Assembly (NCBI RefSeq): GCF_009905375.1
Contig: NC_133647.1
Coordinates: 135,031,263-135,095,262, forward strand
Length of the DNA stretch: 64,000 nucleotides
Direction: 5' to 3'
Origin: Apium graveolens
Taxonomy: Eukaryota > Streptophyta > Magnoliopsida > Apiales > Apiaceae
Part shown: piece after piece, positions 23,001-33,758 of the stretch
Position numbering within the stretch: the stretch's first letter is position 1
Layout of the letters: each line of letters starts with the position of its first letter
The notes under the pieces: model-generated
Databases searched by the model: none
The model's input: the letters and a program-made list of their open reading frames with translations, nothing else
What the model was told of the DNA's origin: nothing
Made by a program: the position numbers and the translations under genes

Positions 23001-23456
23001 GCAGGATGCAAAATTGACAGGAAAAGCACAAGTGGAGGCTGCCAATTTCTTGGAGGCAGATTGGTTTCTTGGTTTAGCAAGAAACAGAAGTCAATTTCTA
23101 CATCAACTGCAGAAGCAGAATACATTGCTACAAGAAGCTGTTATGCACAGATTCTTTGGATGAAGAATCAGTTACTGGATTATGGGTTAGAATTTTCTAA
23201 AATCCCTATTTACTATGATAATCAAAGTGTTATTGCTATGGCAGGTAATCCAGTTCAACACTCAATGACAAAGCACATTAGCATTAGGTACCATTTCATA
23301 CGGGAATATGTGGATGAAGGTACAGTGGAATTGCATTTTGTTCCAACAGATCAACAACTAGCAGATATCTTCACAAAACCAATGTGTGAAGCTACTTTTA
23401 CAAGATTGGTAAATGAACTTGGAATGGTTTCAGGTTCTTTCTCTAAATCTGCTTAG
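20083..23456 (+). pseudogene. pol: Copia pol of element B: protease, integrase, RT, RNase H
   Basis: Protease carries LDSGCSGNMTG (about 20110, catalytic Asp-Ser-Gly), followed by LKHNLLSVSQIC, GAG-pre-integrase, integrase D-D-E motifs (DLFGP about 20703, RSDNGTEF about 20885, [10 protein letters not shown] about 20986), RT catalytic YVDDIIFG (about 22501) and RNase H SDADFAG (about 22989), ending after ADIFTKP. Lesions: a frameshift with TGA at 20827, TGA at 21195-21197 in place of the Cys codon found in A, and TAG at 22629-22631 in place of Gln. The sequence is otherwise close to A, so the two are the same family. Length is normal for SIRE pol. Confidence 0.93.
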
Positions 23457-24790
23457 TTTATGTTCTGATACATCAGACTTTATGATCAGTATTTATAGGT
23501 ATTACTATCTTTGTGTATTATGTGCTTAAATTGAAAATTACTTAAGTGCTGATTGTTGTCTGATGTGAATTTCTAAACTCTAATAGTGATATGAATGTTT
23601 CTGTGACTACTTAATCCAATGAGGATAATTGTGCTAGATGCTGACCTAGTAGTCTTTAATATACTAAAGATCCCATGTTTGAAGTAATTGTTTATGTGGA
23701 AATCTTTTAACACAAGCAAATTCTGATATTGAGCTTAGTTAAATTTACTTTGTCTATCTATTACTAAGTCAAAAACTAGAATAATGCTTCTTATATGTTA
23801 ATTTCTGATGTTAATAAATCTGATGGATGTACTAAGTGCTGATAGGCCTCACTTATCAAAAAAAAAGAAAAGAAAAGAAATAAAAATCAGGTACTCCTTT
23901 GAGATCTAGAGTAAAAATGTGGAAGTGAAGACCCATTTGCATTGTTGGTATTAAGTAATATTTATTAGAAAAGCAAAATAAAATTTTCTTGGTGACTTTT
24001 CACACTCTATGATTACTGGAGAAATACTCTGATAACAACATAAATTCTAATAAGCAGTCGTGACTCACTTACACTGAGAAGCCACTGTAAAATGAAATTT
24101 CAAAAGATGCATAAAATAAGCACAAAACAGTTGAGGTGGACTCATGCATGAACTCATTCTAAAGTAGACTTCAGAATAATGATAGATTTTGAGTAAAGTT
24201 CTTAGTTATGCCTTATTTCTAAGATGTACTGAAGTGAAATAGACTTTACTCTTTGTCTGATATTTAGCTTAATGCACACACTTACACTCCATATGAATGA
24301 TGAAAATTACTGTGGTGTTAAATGTTATTTTAGATGAACAGTTTATGCGTCAGATTGCATAAATTCCGAGGACAAGTTCTGATGGAAGTTCTGATGATTA
24401 AGTTGATGAAACCATATCAGTATTTGTGTGAAGAATTAAGGGAATACACATTCACTTTTCGAGTTAAGGAGCCATATTCTGATGACTTTTAAATCCTGAT
24501 AATAATCAAGTTTTGATGCTGACGTGGCAGTATTTATTTTCTTGGTTTATTTTTGGTCATTACCTGAACGATAATATTTTTACAGAATATTGGTTAATGT
24601 GAGATAAAATAGTCATAATCATTATGGGTTAGTGGTTAACGTGTATGTCCTGAAAAACTGCATGTGCACGGTAATTATTGCTTATTTTATGTTCCCATTA
24701 ACTCTCATTCTAACTGTTTACTGACTGTTCACATGGTGCCAGGTGTAAAGTGTATCCCATGCTTCAAAAATATGACTGTTGAGTGGAGAG
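23457..24790 (+). other. Post-pol spacer of element B, no gene seen
   Basis: Stops in all frames. Alignable with A's spacer over about the first 1.2 kb, but the 0.9-kb block with the accessory ORF in A is missing here. The pol stop is a plain TAG followed by TTTATG and is therefore far from the env-like ATG. Confidence 0.7.
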
Positions 24791-24792
24791 AG

Positions 24793-24800
24793 TATATATA
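24793..24800 (+). promoter_or_regulatory. TATA box and (CT)n leader of env-like ORF, element B
   Basis: TATATATA is 167 bases before the ATG at 24967. The leader contains a long pyrimidine tract with a (CT)n run (about 24855-24885), typical of plant core-promoter pyrimidine patches. The same arrangement is seen in A. Confidence 0.5.
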
Positions 24801-24966
24801 TGAGAGATAAAAGATTTTCTAATCTCTTACTTACTTTTCTATTCTAAATCTCTTTTTCTTTCTCTCTCTCTCTCTCTCTCTTTTATTTTCTGAAGTTATT
24901 TTTTTTCGTAGGACTTTTTACAACCACTTTGCAAACATTCTCTTATTCACTTAATTTCTTCCAGAG

Positions 24967-27900
24967 ATGGCAGCAAAAGACGTAATTTTTGATGGAGCTA
25001 AGTTTATTCCTAATAACTTATCTGCTATTCTTAGCAAGTCAGAAGCCCCATCAGAATTTCACTTCATTCAGGACTTCCTTGCTAGTTCTGATATTGGGTA
25101 CGCTCTGACCGAACCTGATGCAGTCTCTGGTACTCAAGTGCTGGAGTTCTGGAAAAGCGGAGTATATGATGATGGTGGTGCTCAAGGGTCCCCAAGTATT
25201 ATTTTTTCATCAGGGGAGGATATGCATGTCGTGACATTGGCTACGGTTCGACAAGCACTGCAGCTTCTTGAGAACTGTGTTTATTCAAATGTTGAAGAGC
25301 CAGTTCTTCAAAACATGATGGCCAGTCTGGGGTATGAGAGGACATTGGCAAAGATGGGTCAGTTGAAGTGATCTTACATAAGGAGGGAATGGAGTTTCTT
25401 CTCTGACTGCATAACCAACGATTTTGTAAACAAATATTCTAATTTCGATGCAATCCCCATATTCAGCCAACAAATCGGGTATGCTCTCATCAGCCAAACT
25501 GATTTTGATTATGCAAGTGCTGTCTTAGGTTTTATTGGGGATAGAATGACAGAAGACAGAAATACTGTTTATTTTGCTGGATTCTGTCAGCTTATTTATA
25601 GTTTTTGTTGTGATGATAAGCCCCAATCAGCTAGTGAATTAATTTTATCATTCAGACTAGCTAAAAGAGCTTTTAATGACTTATTATCTACTGATAATAA
25701 GAAGGATGTGTTAAGACCCTCCTAGTTCCTTTATCTGTCAAACAAGCCTTAATAACCTATGATCCAGTTAAATACACTGAACTATATCCTGATGTTCAAC
25801 CATCAGAACCTCATCCATTAGCACCTACCACCTCTACACAAATACCTCAAACTTCTCAACCTCAAACTTTAGATCCTACAGTGAAGCCTTCATCTTCCAA
25901 ACCCAAGAGGACTAAAAAAGTACCTCAGACTCAACAGAAGTGAAGGAGAATTATTCTGCAAGATGAATCAGATGCTGAGGAACAGGTTCTCATATCAGAA
26001 CCTGTTATTGTAGAAGCTAAGAAGGTTACTTCTCAGAAAGATACTGTAACTAGGAGTTCTAGGCCCCTCAAAAGGCTTAGAAAGTTAAATTCTGATGATC
26101 AAGCTCCTATAGTGACTCCATCTTTGAAGAAGTTAAAGAAACAGAGAGCTCACAGGGACATAGTTGAGTCAGATTCAGAGGATATAGTGGAAGCAGCTAA
26201 GGAAGGGGATCAGGAATCTCTGATCTCAACAGAACCAATTGTTATTGAATCACTTCCTTCTGCACAACCAGAAACTGTTCAAGACAGAATACCTACACCT
26301 CCTATGTCACCTATAGTTGATCCAGTACATACTGAAGAACCAGGTACAAGTGTTGAAATTTATATTCATAACTTGATTGTGCCTGAGGTTTTATACATGG
26401 AACCTCCACCAATTCAACTCACTCCACCAACAACATCAATTTTGGATGTTGATCAGAACCTGGCTATAGATCAGAATTTAGAGGATGATGTTGAAGCCTC
26501 TATAGCCTCACATACTACTATTTTATCAGAGGATACTAATAATGCATGATCTACAAGTTCTAATACTGCCAATGAAGAAACTACTGGTAAAGCTGCTGCT
26601 AATTTAGATGCTAATGCAGCTGGTCCATTAGGACATGCACCTCAACAAAAAGTTAATAAAGCTGATTTAGTCAAGAAGTTTGTTACAGGGGAAGCACCAG
26701 TACCTTGGAGTGAAACTCCTAGAGGAAAGGAGTAGACTAAGGAATGGAACACAGTTAGTTTTGTTCCTTCTAAAAAGATTCTTGTTGAGCATCTGGCAAA
26801 AGCTGATGAAATGCTGTTAAATGATGATTTTAAGGCACAGCTGAGAGTTACTGCATTGAGTACTAGGAATCTTCAGGGTCAACACTCAACAACTCATGCC
26901 AAGGTGAATAAAATTCAAGAAACTTTGATCCAGCAAGATATGAATGTGAAACTTGAAAAGAACAGATTTTTCAAGCCAGCCTTTGACAGAATTGCCTACA
27001 TTGAGAAAACTCAGGAGAAGCAACAAACTCAAATTGATGAAATTCTGAAGAATCAAGCTTCTCACCAAAATCAACTTAATGAGATCCAATCCTCAGTGGA
27101 ATTGCTTGTCTCTCTTCTTTTACCTGCTGATGCCAAAAAGGGGGAGAAAGTGATTAAGTCAAAATGCAAATCTATTCAGACGCTGAAGGGAAAGGATGAT
27201 GGACATGATGACCAGGGAAACTCTAACAAGGGTAGAGGTCAAGGTCAAGGCAAAGGATTTTCATCAAGTAAAGCTAGAATTACAAGTCAAGGAACAAGTT
27301 CTGATACTGGGAGAAGAATAAGTTCTGATACTGGTAAAAGGATAAGTTCTGGTGAACATCTGGAACTTGATGAAGAAATTTCAAAGGAGTTATTTCTTAA
27401 AGAAAATTCAGGAATGGACTTGGAGAGTCTAAATGAAGAAGAAGCTAGACTCAAAGCAGAAGGTGTCAAGAAAAAATCTAAAGCTTCTGTTGTTGAAAAG
27501 AAATTTCCAAATCCTAAGGGTATTGTGATAAAGGAAAGAACAAATTCTGAGGCAATCAAAGTCAAATCATGAATGGAAATTGATCCAAGGTCCAAGGGCA
27601 AAGAAAAAGTTGATGAACCTGTAAAGGTTTATATGCCAGTCATGGATGAAGAAATAACTGATGATCAAGAAGATACTAATCTTACTCTATTGCATAAGAA
27701 GATTTTTCATACAACCTCTAACATGGTTCATGTTGTTCAGAGTCAAGATGTAGTAAGTTCTGATATGACAGTGAAGCAAGCAACCTCTGACATAGCTCAA
27801 GTTGTCTTGATATCAGAAGATAAGGAAACGGAAACCTCTGACATTGCTCATGTTAAACCTTCAAAGATACTCCTACCACGATTCACCAAAGCTAAATAGG

Positions 27901-28640
27901 CTCAACCTTTGAAGACTGCAACAAGTGGTTTAGAAGCAAGAGTTGTTACAGGAAAGGAAGCAAGAGATAAATCTGGATTGGGTAGTTCTGATGAAAGAAG
28001 AGTACACAACACTACCAATGATCCAACTTCCTTAAGTGAACCAGGTGTTGGAGCAACTCCTGAAAGATTGAATCGACTTGAATCTGTACAAATGGTTTAC
28101 CATACCTTTTTGAAAGAACATATCTTGTTATATTTTATGACAGATGGAAGGGTATACCAGATTAGGCAGAATGCTATACCACTGAAGTATTTTAAGGAAC
28201 TGGAACATGTTCTATTTCTACTTCAAGTGAAAGACAGATTAACAGATAATGTTGCAGGTTATTTAAAGTCTCAAATTCAAAGACAGAAGAAGCTTTATTC
28301 TGTAAAGTCTGACAGCACATACTGTCTCAAGTACAGAGATCACAAAGGTGATATTTTCGAAATGAAGCCTAACTCTGCTAAGATTATAACTACTTTTCTG
28401 GGTTATAAGGCTGTGGAATTCAATCTAGAGTCTAACAAGGCATATCTGATCAGACTAGATCAGGAGATAAGAAAAGCTAAGATAAATGATCTCAGAGCAG
28501 CTATTTTTTAAACTGGTAAAGGTACAGCTGAATTGATAAATGCTAAAAGGAGGAGGGTCAATAAAATTGAATATGCTAAGAGATGTTTGTTGAAGAACTA
28601 TCTCAGAACAACTCCTGATATCAAAGAGATCAGAAATTGA
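24967..28640 (+). pseudogene. Env-like (third) ORF of element B, best copy in the window
   Basis: ATG 24967 (MAAKDVIFDGAKFIPNN). Layout: a globular N-terminal block of about 250 codons (24967-25720, with ASSDIGYALTEP and LGFIGDRMTEDRNTVYFAGF), a Pro/Thr/Ser-rich and acidic linker (25740-26780), a predicted coiled coil (26820-27120, with FDRIAYIEKTQEKQQ and EIQSSVELLVSLLLPADAKK), an SSDTG repeat segment (27295-27350), a charged linker, and a C-terminal block (28040-28640, with MVYHTFLKEHILLYFMTDGR and NDLRAAIF). Breaks include TGA at 25369, a shift near 25720, TGA near 25941 and stops at 26547, 27570, 27897 and 28509. No signal peptide or transmembrane helix is apparent, so an envelope role is doubtful; an internal structural or nucleic-acid-binding role is as likely. 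Confidence 0.78.
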
Positions 28641-28844
28641 AGCCAAGTCGAAGATCTACAACTACTTAAATTCTGAAGTGTATACAGACTGAAGCTGTTA
28701 TCAGACCTTAAGATGGTAAAGCTAAAAGGACTGTAAGTTGTAGTTATCTAGTAAAAATTCTCATGCATTTGTACTTAATGTTTTTGACATCATCAAATAT
28801 CTGTTAAACTTGTATATTATGCTAATTTACAAGTTGGGGGAGAT
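28641..28844 (+). other. 3' untranslated region and polypurine tract of element B
   Basis: Non-coding. Ends in AAGTTGGGGGAGAT (28831-28844), the polypurine tract, directly before the 3' LTR. Confidence 0.8.
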
Positions 28845-29466
28845 TGTTAGATATATTTGATAATGTCATGTATAATATGATTTATGTTTAGTTTTCAGAT
28901 CTTACCTAACAGGACAAATCAGTACTTAACTGGAAATCAACACTTATACTGAAGACAGAACTTAAGATATCAGAACTTAAGTTATCAGAACTTAAGTTAT
29001 CAGAAGATATTTATCAGAAGATAATATCAGGACTTAAGATGACTTTCAGATAAGGCAGGCGGCTGATTGAAAGGAAAGAAGATCGAGACTAAGATAGAAA
29101 GAAATATGCATGAAGAAAGAATTCTATGAAGAATAGAATACTTGGAAGAAAAGATAACTAGTTGATATATTTTAGGAAGCAGAATTATATTCCATATCAA
29201 TTAGAACATTATCTTGTAACTGTGTAGTATGTAAACACAGGCATAGGGTTTACACTAAAAGTGTTATCATTATCGAAGTTATTATTCTTTGTAACCCCAG
29301 TAGCTCTCGTGATAATTTGTTCATCACTGAGAGAGGACAGTTCCATATTGTAACAAAGTTTATTGTGTTGAATAAAATCTATTTTCTGTTACTTGAGTTC
29401 TTATATTCGATTTAATTGTGCTAAACACTGTATTCAACCCCCTTCTATAGTGTGTGTGACCTAACA
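28845..29466 (+). repeat. 3' LTR of element B (622 bp)
   Basis: TGTTAGATATATTTG to GTGACCTAACA, followed by target duplication AATTA. It has more copies of the ATCAGAACTTAAG-type repeat (28965-29040) than the 5' LTR. Confidence 0.95.
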
Positions 29467-29921
29467 AATTAAGTGAGACTTAATTATAATACAAATAGGA
29501 ATTTTGAATTAATAATAACTCCTAATTAGTTAAGAGTTATAATTCATTTTTCTACTCTTTGTATAATATCTCTTGTGTGGCTGATTTTTTGGTGTGCAAG
29601 ACTTTTACTAAAACGCTAACCACCAAGAGAGAAGATGGAGAGAGCAAGAAGAAACGTGTTTGTTCTAGTACACATCCAATCCTTGAGTTCAAGCATTCGT
29701 GTGGATACCGATAGAGCGTAGATCACGAGATGCGTGGTGATTGAACAAGCTTTGGATCTCCATTAGTCAACCAATTGGTAAAGCTTCTTAAGGTAAACAA
29801 TCCGATCTACGAATCAAATATATGTTTTTCGCATGGATTCTGTGGTGGGTTTCGAAAATTCTGATTTTTTTTACATTTTTAATTACTGTTTCCGTTGCGT
29901 TTATGTGCTCGAAACCCAACA
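29467..29921 (+). repeat. 5' LTR of element D, right part, starting with B's right target duplication
   Basis: 29467-29471 is the AATTA duplication; D's own LTR resumes and ends at CGAAACCCAACA (29921). Left and right parts together give about 1,540 bp. The terminal TG...CA and the primer-binding site after it support the boundary. Confidence 0.75.
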
Positions 29922-29922
29922 A

Positions 29923-29934
29923 TGACATCGGAGC
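29923..29934 (+). other. Primer-binding site of element D, degenerate
   Basis: TGACATCGGAGC, one base after the LTR end. It matches the initiator tRNA-Met site of B except for two bases. Degeneration is in line with D's age. Confidence 0.65.
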
Positions 29935-31726
29935 TACTTGCAAAAAGTGTTTAATTCCTTTATTTTTTTACTGGTTTAATAATGATAACATGTATACAAT
30001 ATTCCATGACTGTTATGTATGCGATTTTATATGTTTTGCATGTTGTTATGCTTATATATACGTATGTATGTATATATTTTGAATATATGATATTCATGAG
30101 TGTTGTATACTCATATGATGATTGTATAATCTGTATATATACTGATATTTACATGTTTTGTGTTTGCTCTTATTATAAGAATCATATTTGATACGATTCT
30201 GAATCGGATGCAGCGGATTTGCTGAAATCTGTGTCTGGTGTCCGATTTTGGTGAATGAATATGCTATTTCATATAAAATCGAGCGTCTGAACATAACTGA
30301 TAGCTAAATCTATCATCGACTGATCTTTAAGGCATTTCACGTTGTTTAGGCCTTGTAATCTGCGATTTAATGTTATCAGATTTAATTTCGAATTTTCTGA
30401 TTTTTTCAATATTTGGTTTTTATAATTAGATCATGATATGTATGATATGTTAAGATCAGATTATGTGTTTTAACATGTTATTTTATGTTAATTGAGCATG
30501 GTGGATGGTTATGGCTTATGACCTTAGGTTAATGGTTTTGGTTTTTCAAATACAGCTTGAATGTCGTTTAATCTTGTAATTATTAAATCTCGAATGTAAC
30601 TCGAGTTCTTCTTGTAAGTTCATTAGATTAGTTTTCATATTTCATTCTTGTAATGTACATGAAGACATGAAGATTTGAAGATCAAGGGTAATCCCACACG
30701 GAGGCCATCCAAGGAATCAATACAAGAAAGAAGACATGTAATATTCCACCATAGATTGACCTAGATCTTGAATGTATGTGTAGAGTAGTTTATAAAGATG
30801 CATGCTTAATTAGATTAAGGATGTATGTATTAGATACGACACCCATGCCATTCTTGCTAAACAAGATAAAATCTGTAACGATTCAAGATTTTAAAATGAA
30901 CAAACGATTATGAGATTCTCATGTTTATGAAACACGGAATAAAATACAAATTTTCTTTGTTTCTGACATGGGGTGATTTTGTCAAAAGCGAGTTCATTGA
31001 ACTTGTAAGGTTGTGGGTTTTAAGCGAGACCATTGTGACTCCCTCATACCTGGAAATCAAACCATTGACGAATACTGATTTGAAGTATTTTATTCAAGGA
31101 AAAATTGGGAATCTCTTTATGATGGGATCATGATCGTTTTAAAATTAACAAAATCCTAAAGTTAATATTAAGTTGATCAGATGCCTTCCAATGAGTCCAA
31201 TACGTTAACCCCTAGATCGACCAGGAGTGGGTTCGCCAAAGCGAAGTACTCCTATCTATCGTGGGAGATGTGTTGAAGTATATTGATACTTTTTGACTAT
31301 TGGGTTTGACTTAACTAAGTTATCACAATAGGATTATGAAATTAGAGGCATAGAGTTTGGCGAGATTTATTAGATAAATATGAACAAATGTTGTTCCACC
31401 AAGCTATCCAAGAGTTACATAGTTGATATAATTGACAATGTTGTCTACCTAAATAATCATGTTTTAGGAGAAAAGCCAAAGCTGACCTAACCCATGGTGA
31501 AATATGGATCTTGGCTCACTAGAAAAGATATATAAGATGTTCTTTCCAAATTAATAGTTAGGGTTATTGATTTGATAAAAATAGTGGTAGATATATATTG
31601 TGTATATATATGAATAATCACTTGAACATAATTTAATGATCATCTATAGACTAAGTCATTTTATGCGCTTTAATATTGTAGATATCAAATGACAAATAAC
31701 ATAAATAACTTCTCTATGTAATAGTC
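29935..31726 (+). other. Long leader of element D, no gene seen
   Basis: About 1.8 kb with no convincing ORF between the primer-binding site and the first recognisable gag sequence. AT-rich, with short TA-repeats near 30055 and 31590. Short ORFs here lack family motifs. The leader is long for a copia element and may include unrecognised insertions. Confidence 0.5.
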
Positions 31727-32284
31727 CTTGAAGGATAAGCTGACATGAAATAATTTCCTCAATTGACATGGGAACTTGATGATTGTCCTCAGGTTCAGAA
31801 TGTCACTCAAACCCCTCCATTATTTCTTCTAGATGAGAATGAAACATGTGTTAGACAAAATGCTTACCAGAAGCAAATTGATTATGAAACTGATGTTTCA
31901 TGTCTCATGCTTGTAATTATGAGTGCTGGGCTTTAGAAGCAACATGAGCATAATGATGCTTATGATATGATTGAGCACCTTCAAAGGATGTTTGAAGGAT
32001 AGGCTCGTCAAAAGATTTGACAATAATAAGGCACCATATTTTTGCATTAATGGGAGAATGATATCCGATTGGACCACATGTTTTAAAGATGATAGGTATA
32101 TATACCTTGATATTTTGGGTTTCAAGAATAGTCTAGAGACTCAGCTTGATTTTGATCAAATAATCTTTGAACAACTTATATTCTTAGTTTGTTAAGAACA
32201 AAAGGAATGAGATAAATAGAACATTTACTGAGTTGTTAAGCATGTTTAGAACTGCTGAAAATAACACGGTAAAGGCATGAATTA
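31727..32284 (+). pseudogene. gag: Copia gag of element D, decayed
   Basis: Short peptides in gag order: QNAYQKQIDYETDVSCLMLV then IMSAGL and KQHEHNDAYDMIEHLQRMFE (about 31857-32000), the conserved helix of copia gag capsid that ends in an MF-E/N motif; then YLDILGFKNSLETQLDFDQ (about 32103) and a LLSMFRTAENN-like end in another frame (about 32235). Multiple stops and shifts. The gag belongs to a different copia lineage from the SIRE gags of B and E. Cut at 32345 by E. Confidence 0.75.
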
Positions 32285-32345
32285 CGTCCATATTGATGAT
32301 GTACACATGGAATACAAATGGGAAAGGAAAGTGGACAGGCAAGGT

Positions 32346-33662
32346 TGTAAGTCATATGTCATAGCCTATTTGTATATTCGAGGATTCAACTCAACTCAAA
32401 TAAGAATGTAATAAGTAAATAGTGGATCTACCGTCAGAGAGATCTCGCAAAGTAATATCTGTCAAAGGATTCAGAGACAATGTTCATCTACAGACTTGAG
32501 GAGTTAATTCACTGGAAGAAGTTCAAGAAGTTGATCATGCCTCAGTGATATAAATCAAGATCGTGAATTTAATCAAGTGACAGAGATCTCGTCAGGGTAT
32601 CAATAAATTACAAGGATTTAATCTGAAGAAAATCAAAGTGTCAGAGTCAAGACATGAAGAAACATCACGGAAGTTAGTCACTCATGAACCAGACAGTACA
32701 TCGAGTGTCAACGTTGAAGTGGTGGAATTGATTCATAATTTTCAGTGATTTTCAGAAGGTTTGCAGAAGAATGGTTGCTGCTCAAGACTAGAATTAATTC
32801 TCTATTAATTAATTAAGTCATCTAATTTAATTAAGAAAATAAATTATATCTGCGAAGAATAATTTATTTATTAATTGAATTAATTGATTAATTAATTCTG
32901 AATTAATTCTAGGAATTTTAGGAATTTTCAGAAGTTTAATTGGATTAAATTCAAGGCTTAAATCAGCAAAACAAATGGAAATGAACTAGCATGACAATCT
33001 GGATTGTCATACCGATTGTCATGCTAGGCCATTCTCCATTGTCATACCGAAAGTTACTCTAGGAGGGTAATTGTCTTGCTAGTTCATTCTGATTGTCTTG
33101 CTAGTTCATTCAGATTGTCTTGCTAGTTCATTCAATTGTCCTACCGAAAGTCATACAAGCTATAGGATTGTCATGCCAATTCAATTCTATTGTTGTGCTG
33201 ATTTAAAAAAGAAGCAGAAGACTTTTCTTTAATAATATCAATCATTATTCAAGAACAAGAGACAGCAGCCGCAGCAAAACATTTTATCTTCATCTGCTTA
33301 TTTCAAAGATCATAATTTCTAGATTGTAATGTTAAATCTAATCCACTAGAAATCTTTATCTTGTTCTTGTATATCAATCTAGCGGATTAAAATCCCTAGA
33401 ACTTAATCTCAAATCGCGTTTAGCATTTGATTCTAATTATTGCAAAAATAGAAAAAGTTCATGTCGAATTTATTCTAGATTTGTGATAATTGATTTGAGA
33501 TTAATACCTTGTAATCGATACAGTTGTTGTAACACATTTCAAGTTTAATAATATTTTTATTTAACTTGAATTTTGTTTCACATTTTTTATTCCGCATTTT
33601 ATTCGATTATTTGGTGCTGTTTGTATTCAACCCCCCTTCTACAAACACATTGGGACCCAACA
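32346..33662 (+). repeat. 5' LTR of element E (1,317 bp)
   Basis: TGTAAGTCATATGTC to GGGACCCAACA. Contains three tandem 22-bp units (33070-33135), AT-rich inverted TTAATTAATT stretches (about 32808-32900), and a terminal ATTCAACCCCCCTTCTAC block resembling the end of the SIRE LTRs in A and B. No clear TATA box was picked out. Confidence 0.95.
33070..33135 (+). repeat. 22-bp tandem repeat, three units, in E 5' LTR
   Basis: ATTGTCTTGCTAGTTCATTC plus two bases, three times, with related ATTGTCATGC/ATTGTCATACCG variants just upstream and downstream. The same array is in the 3' LTR at 39242-39307. Confidence 0.9.
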
Positions 33663-33664
33663 AT

Positions 33665-33676
33665 TGGTATCAGAGC
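33665..33676 (+). other. Primer-binding site of element E (initiator tRNA-Met)
   Basis: TGGTATCAGAGC, two bases after the LTR. Exact match to the plant initiator tRNA-Met binding sequence, so E could still be reverse transcribed. Confidence 0.92.
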
Positions 33677-33758
33677 CTTCTGATTAACGAACAAATCAAG
33701 ATCCTAGACTTTTGTGATTTTTCAACTCCTTGAATTTTTATTTATTCAAAAATTCATA

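Larger units (their letters stand above)
17141..29466 (+). mobile_element. Complete SIRE-type Ty1/copia retrotransposon B (12.3 kb)
   Basis: Full structure is present: 5' LTR, primer-binding site, gag with three zinc knuckles, protease, integrase, RT, RNase H, 1.5-kb spacer, env-like frame, polypurine tract, 3' LTR, flanked by AATTA duplications. It sits in the LTR of element D. All frames carry lesions, so this copy is not autonomous. The two LTRs differ in length (604 and 622 bp) and at many positions, so the insertion is not recent. Confidence 0.95.
16051..32345 (+). mobile_element. Old copia element D, interrupted by SIRE element B and by element E
   Basis: The LTR starts TGTTAGTGTTTATTGCCC at 16051 and, after the nested element B, resumes at 29472 and ends CCCAACA at 29921. 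A primer-binding-site-like TGACATCGGAGC follows at 29923. A long leader and a decayed copia gag follow, then the element is cut at 32345 by the LTR of E. The rest of D (pol, 3' LTR) is not in the window: the sequence to the right of E belongs to a gypsy element. Confidence 0.8.

Noticed and set aside
24851..24890. (CT)n run as a stand-alone microsatellite feature
   Set aside because: It lies inside the env-like leader and is better read as part of that pyrimidine-rich leader.
29822..30191. Cys/Tyr-rich ORFs in the D leader
   Set aside because: They come from TATG/TGTA-rich low-complexity DNA, overlap each other in different frames, and lack any gag motif.
30000..30200. tRNA or other structured RNA gene
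   Set aside because: Scanned by eye for A-box/B-box-like and cloverleaf patterns through the non-coding stretches; nothing convincing was seen here or elsewhere, apart from primer-binding sites complementary to tRNA.
33070..33135. CRISPR-like array of 22-bp repeats
   Set aside because: Only three head-to-tail units with no spacers, present in both LTRs of a plant retroelement; an ordinary tandem repeat.
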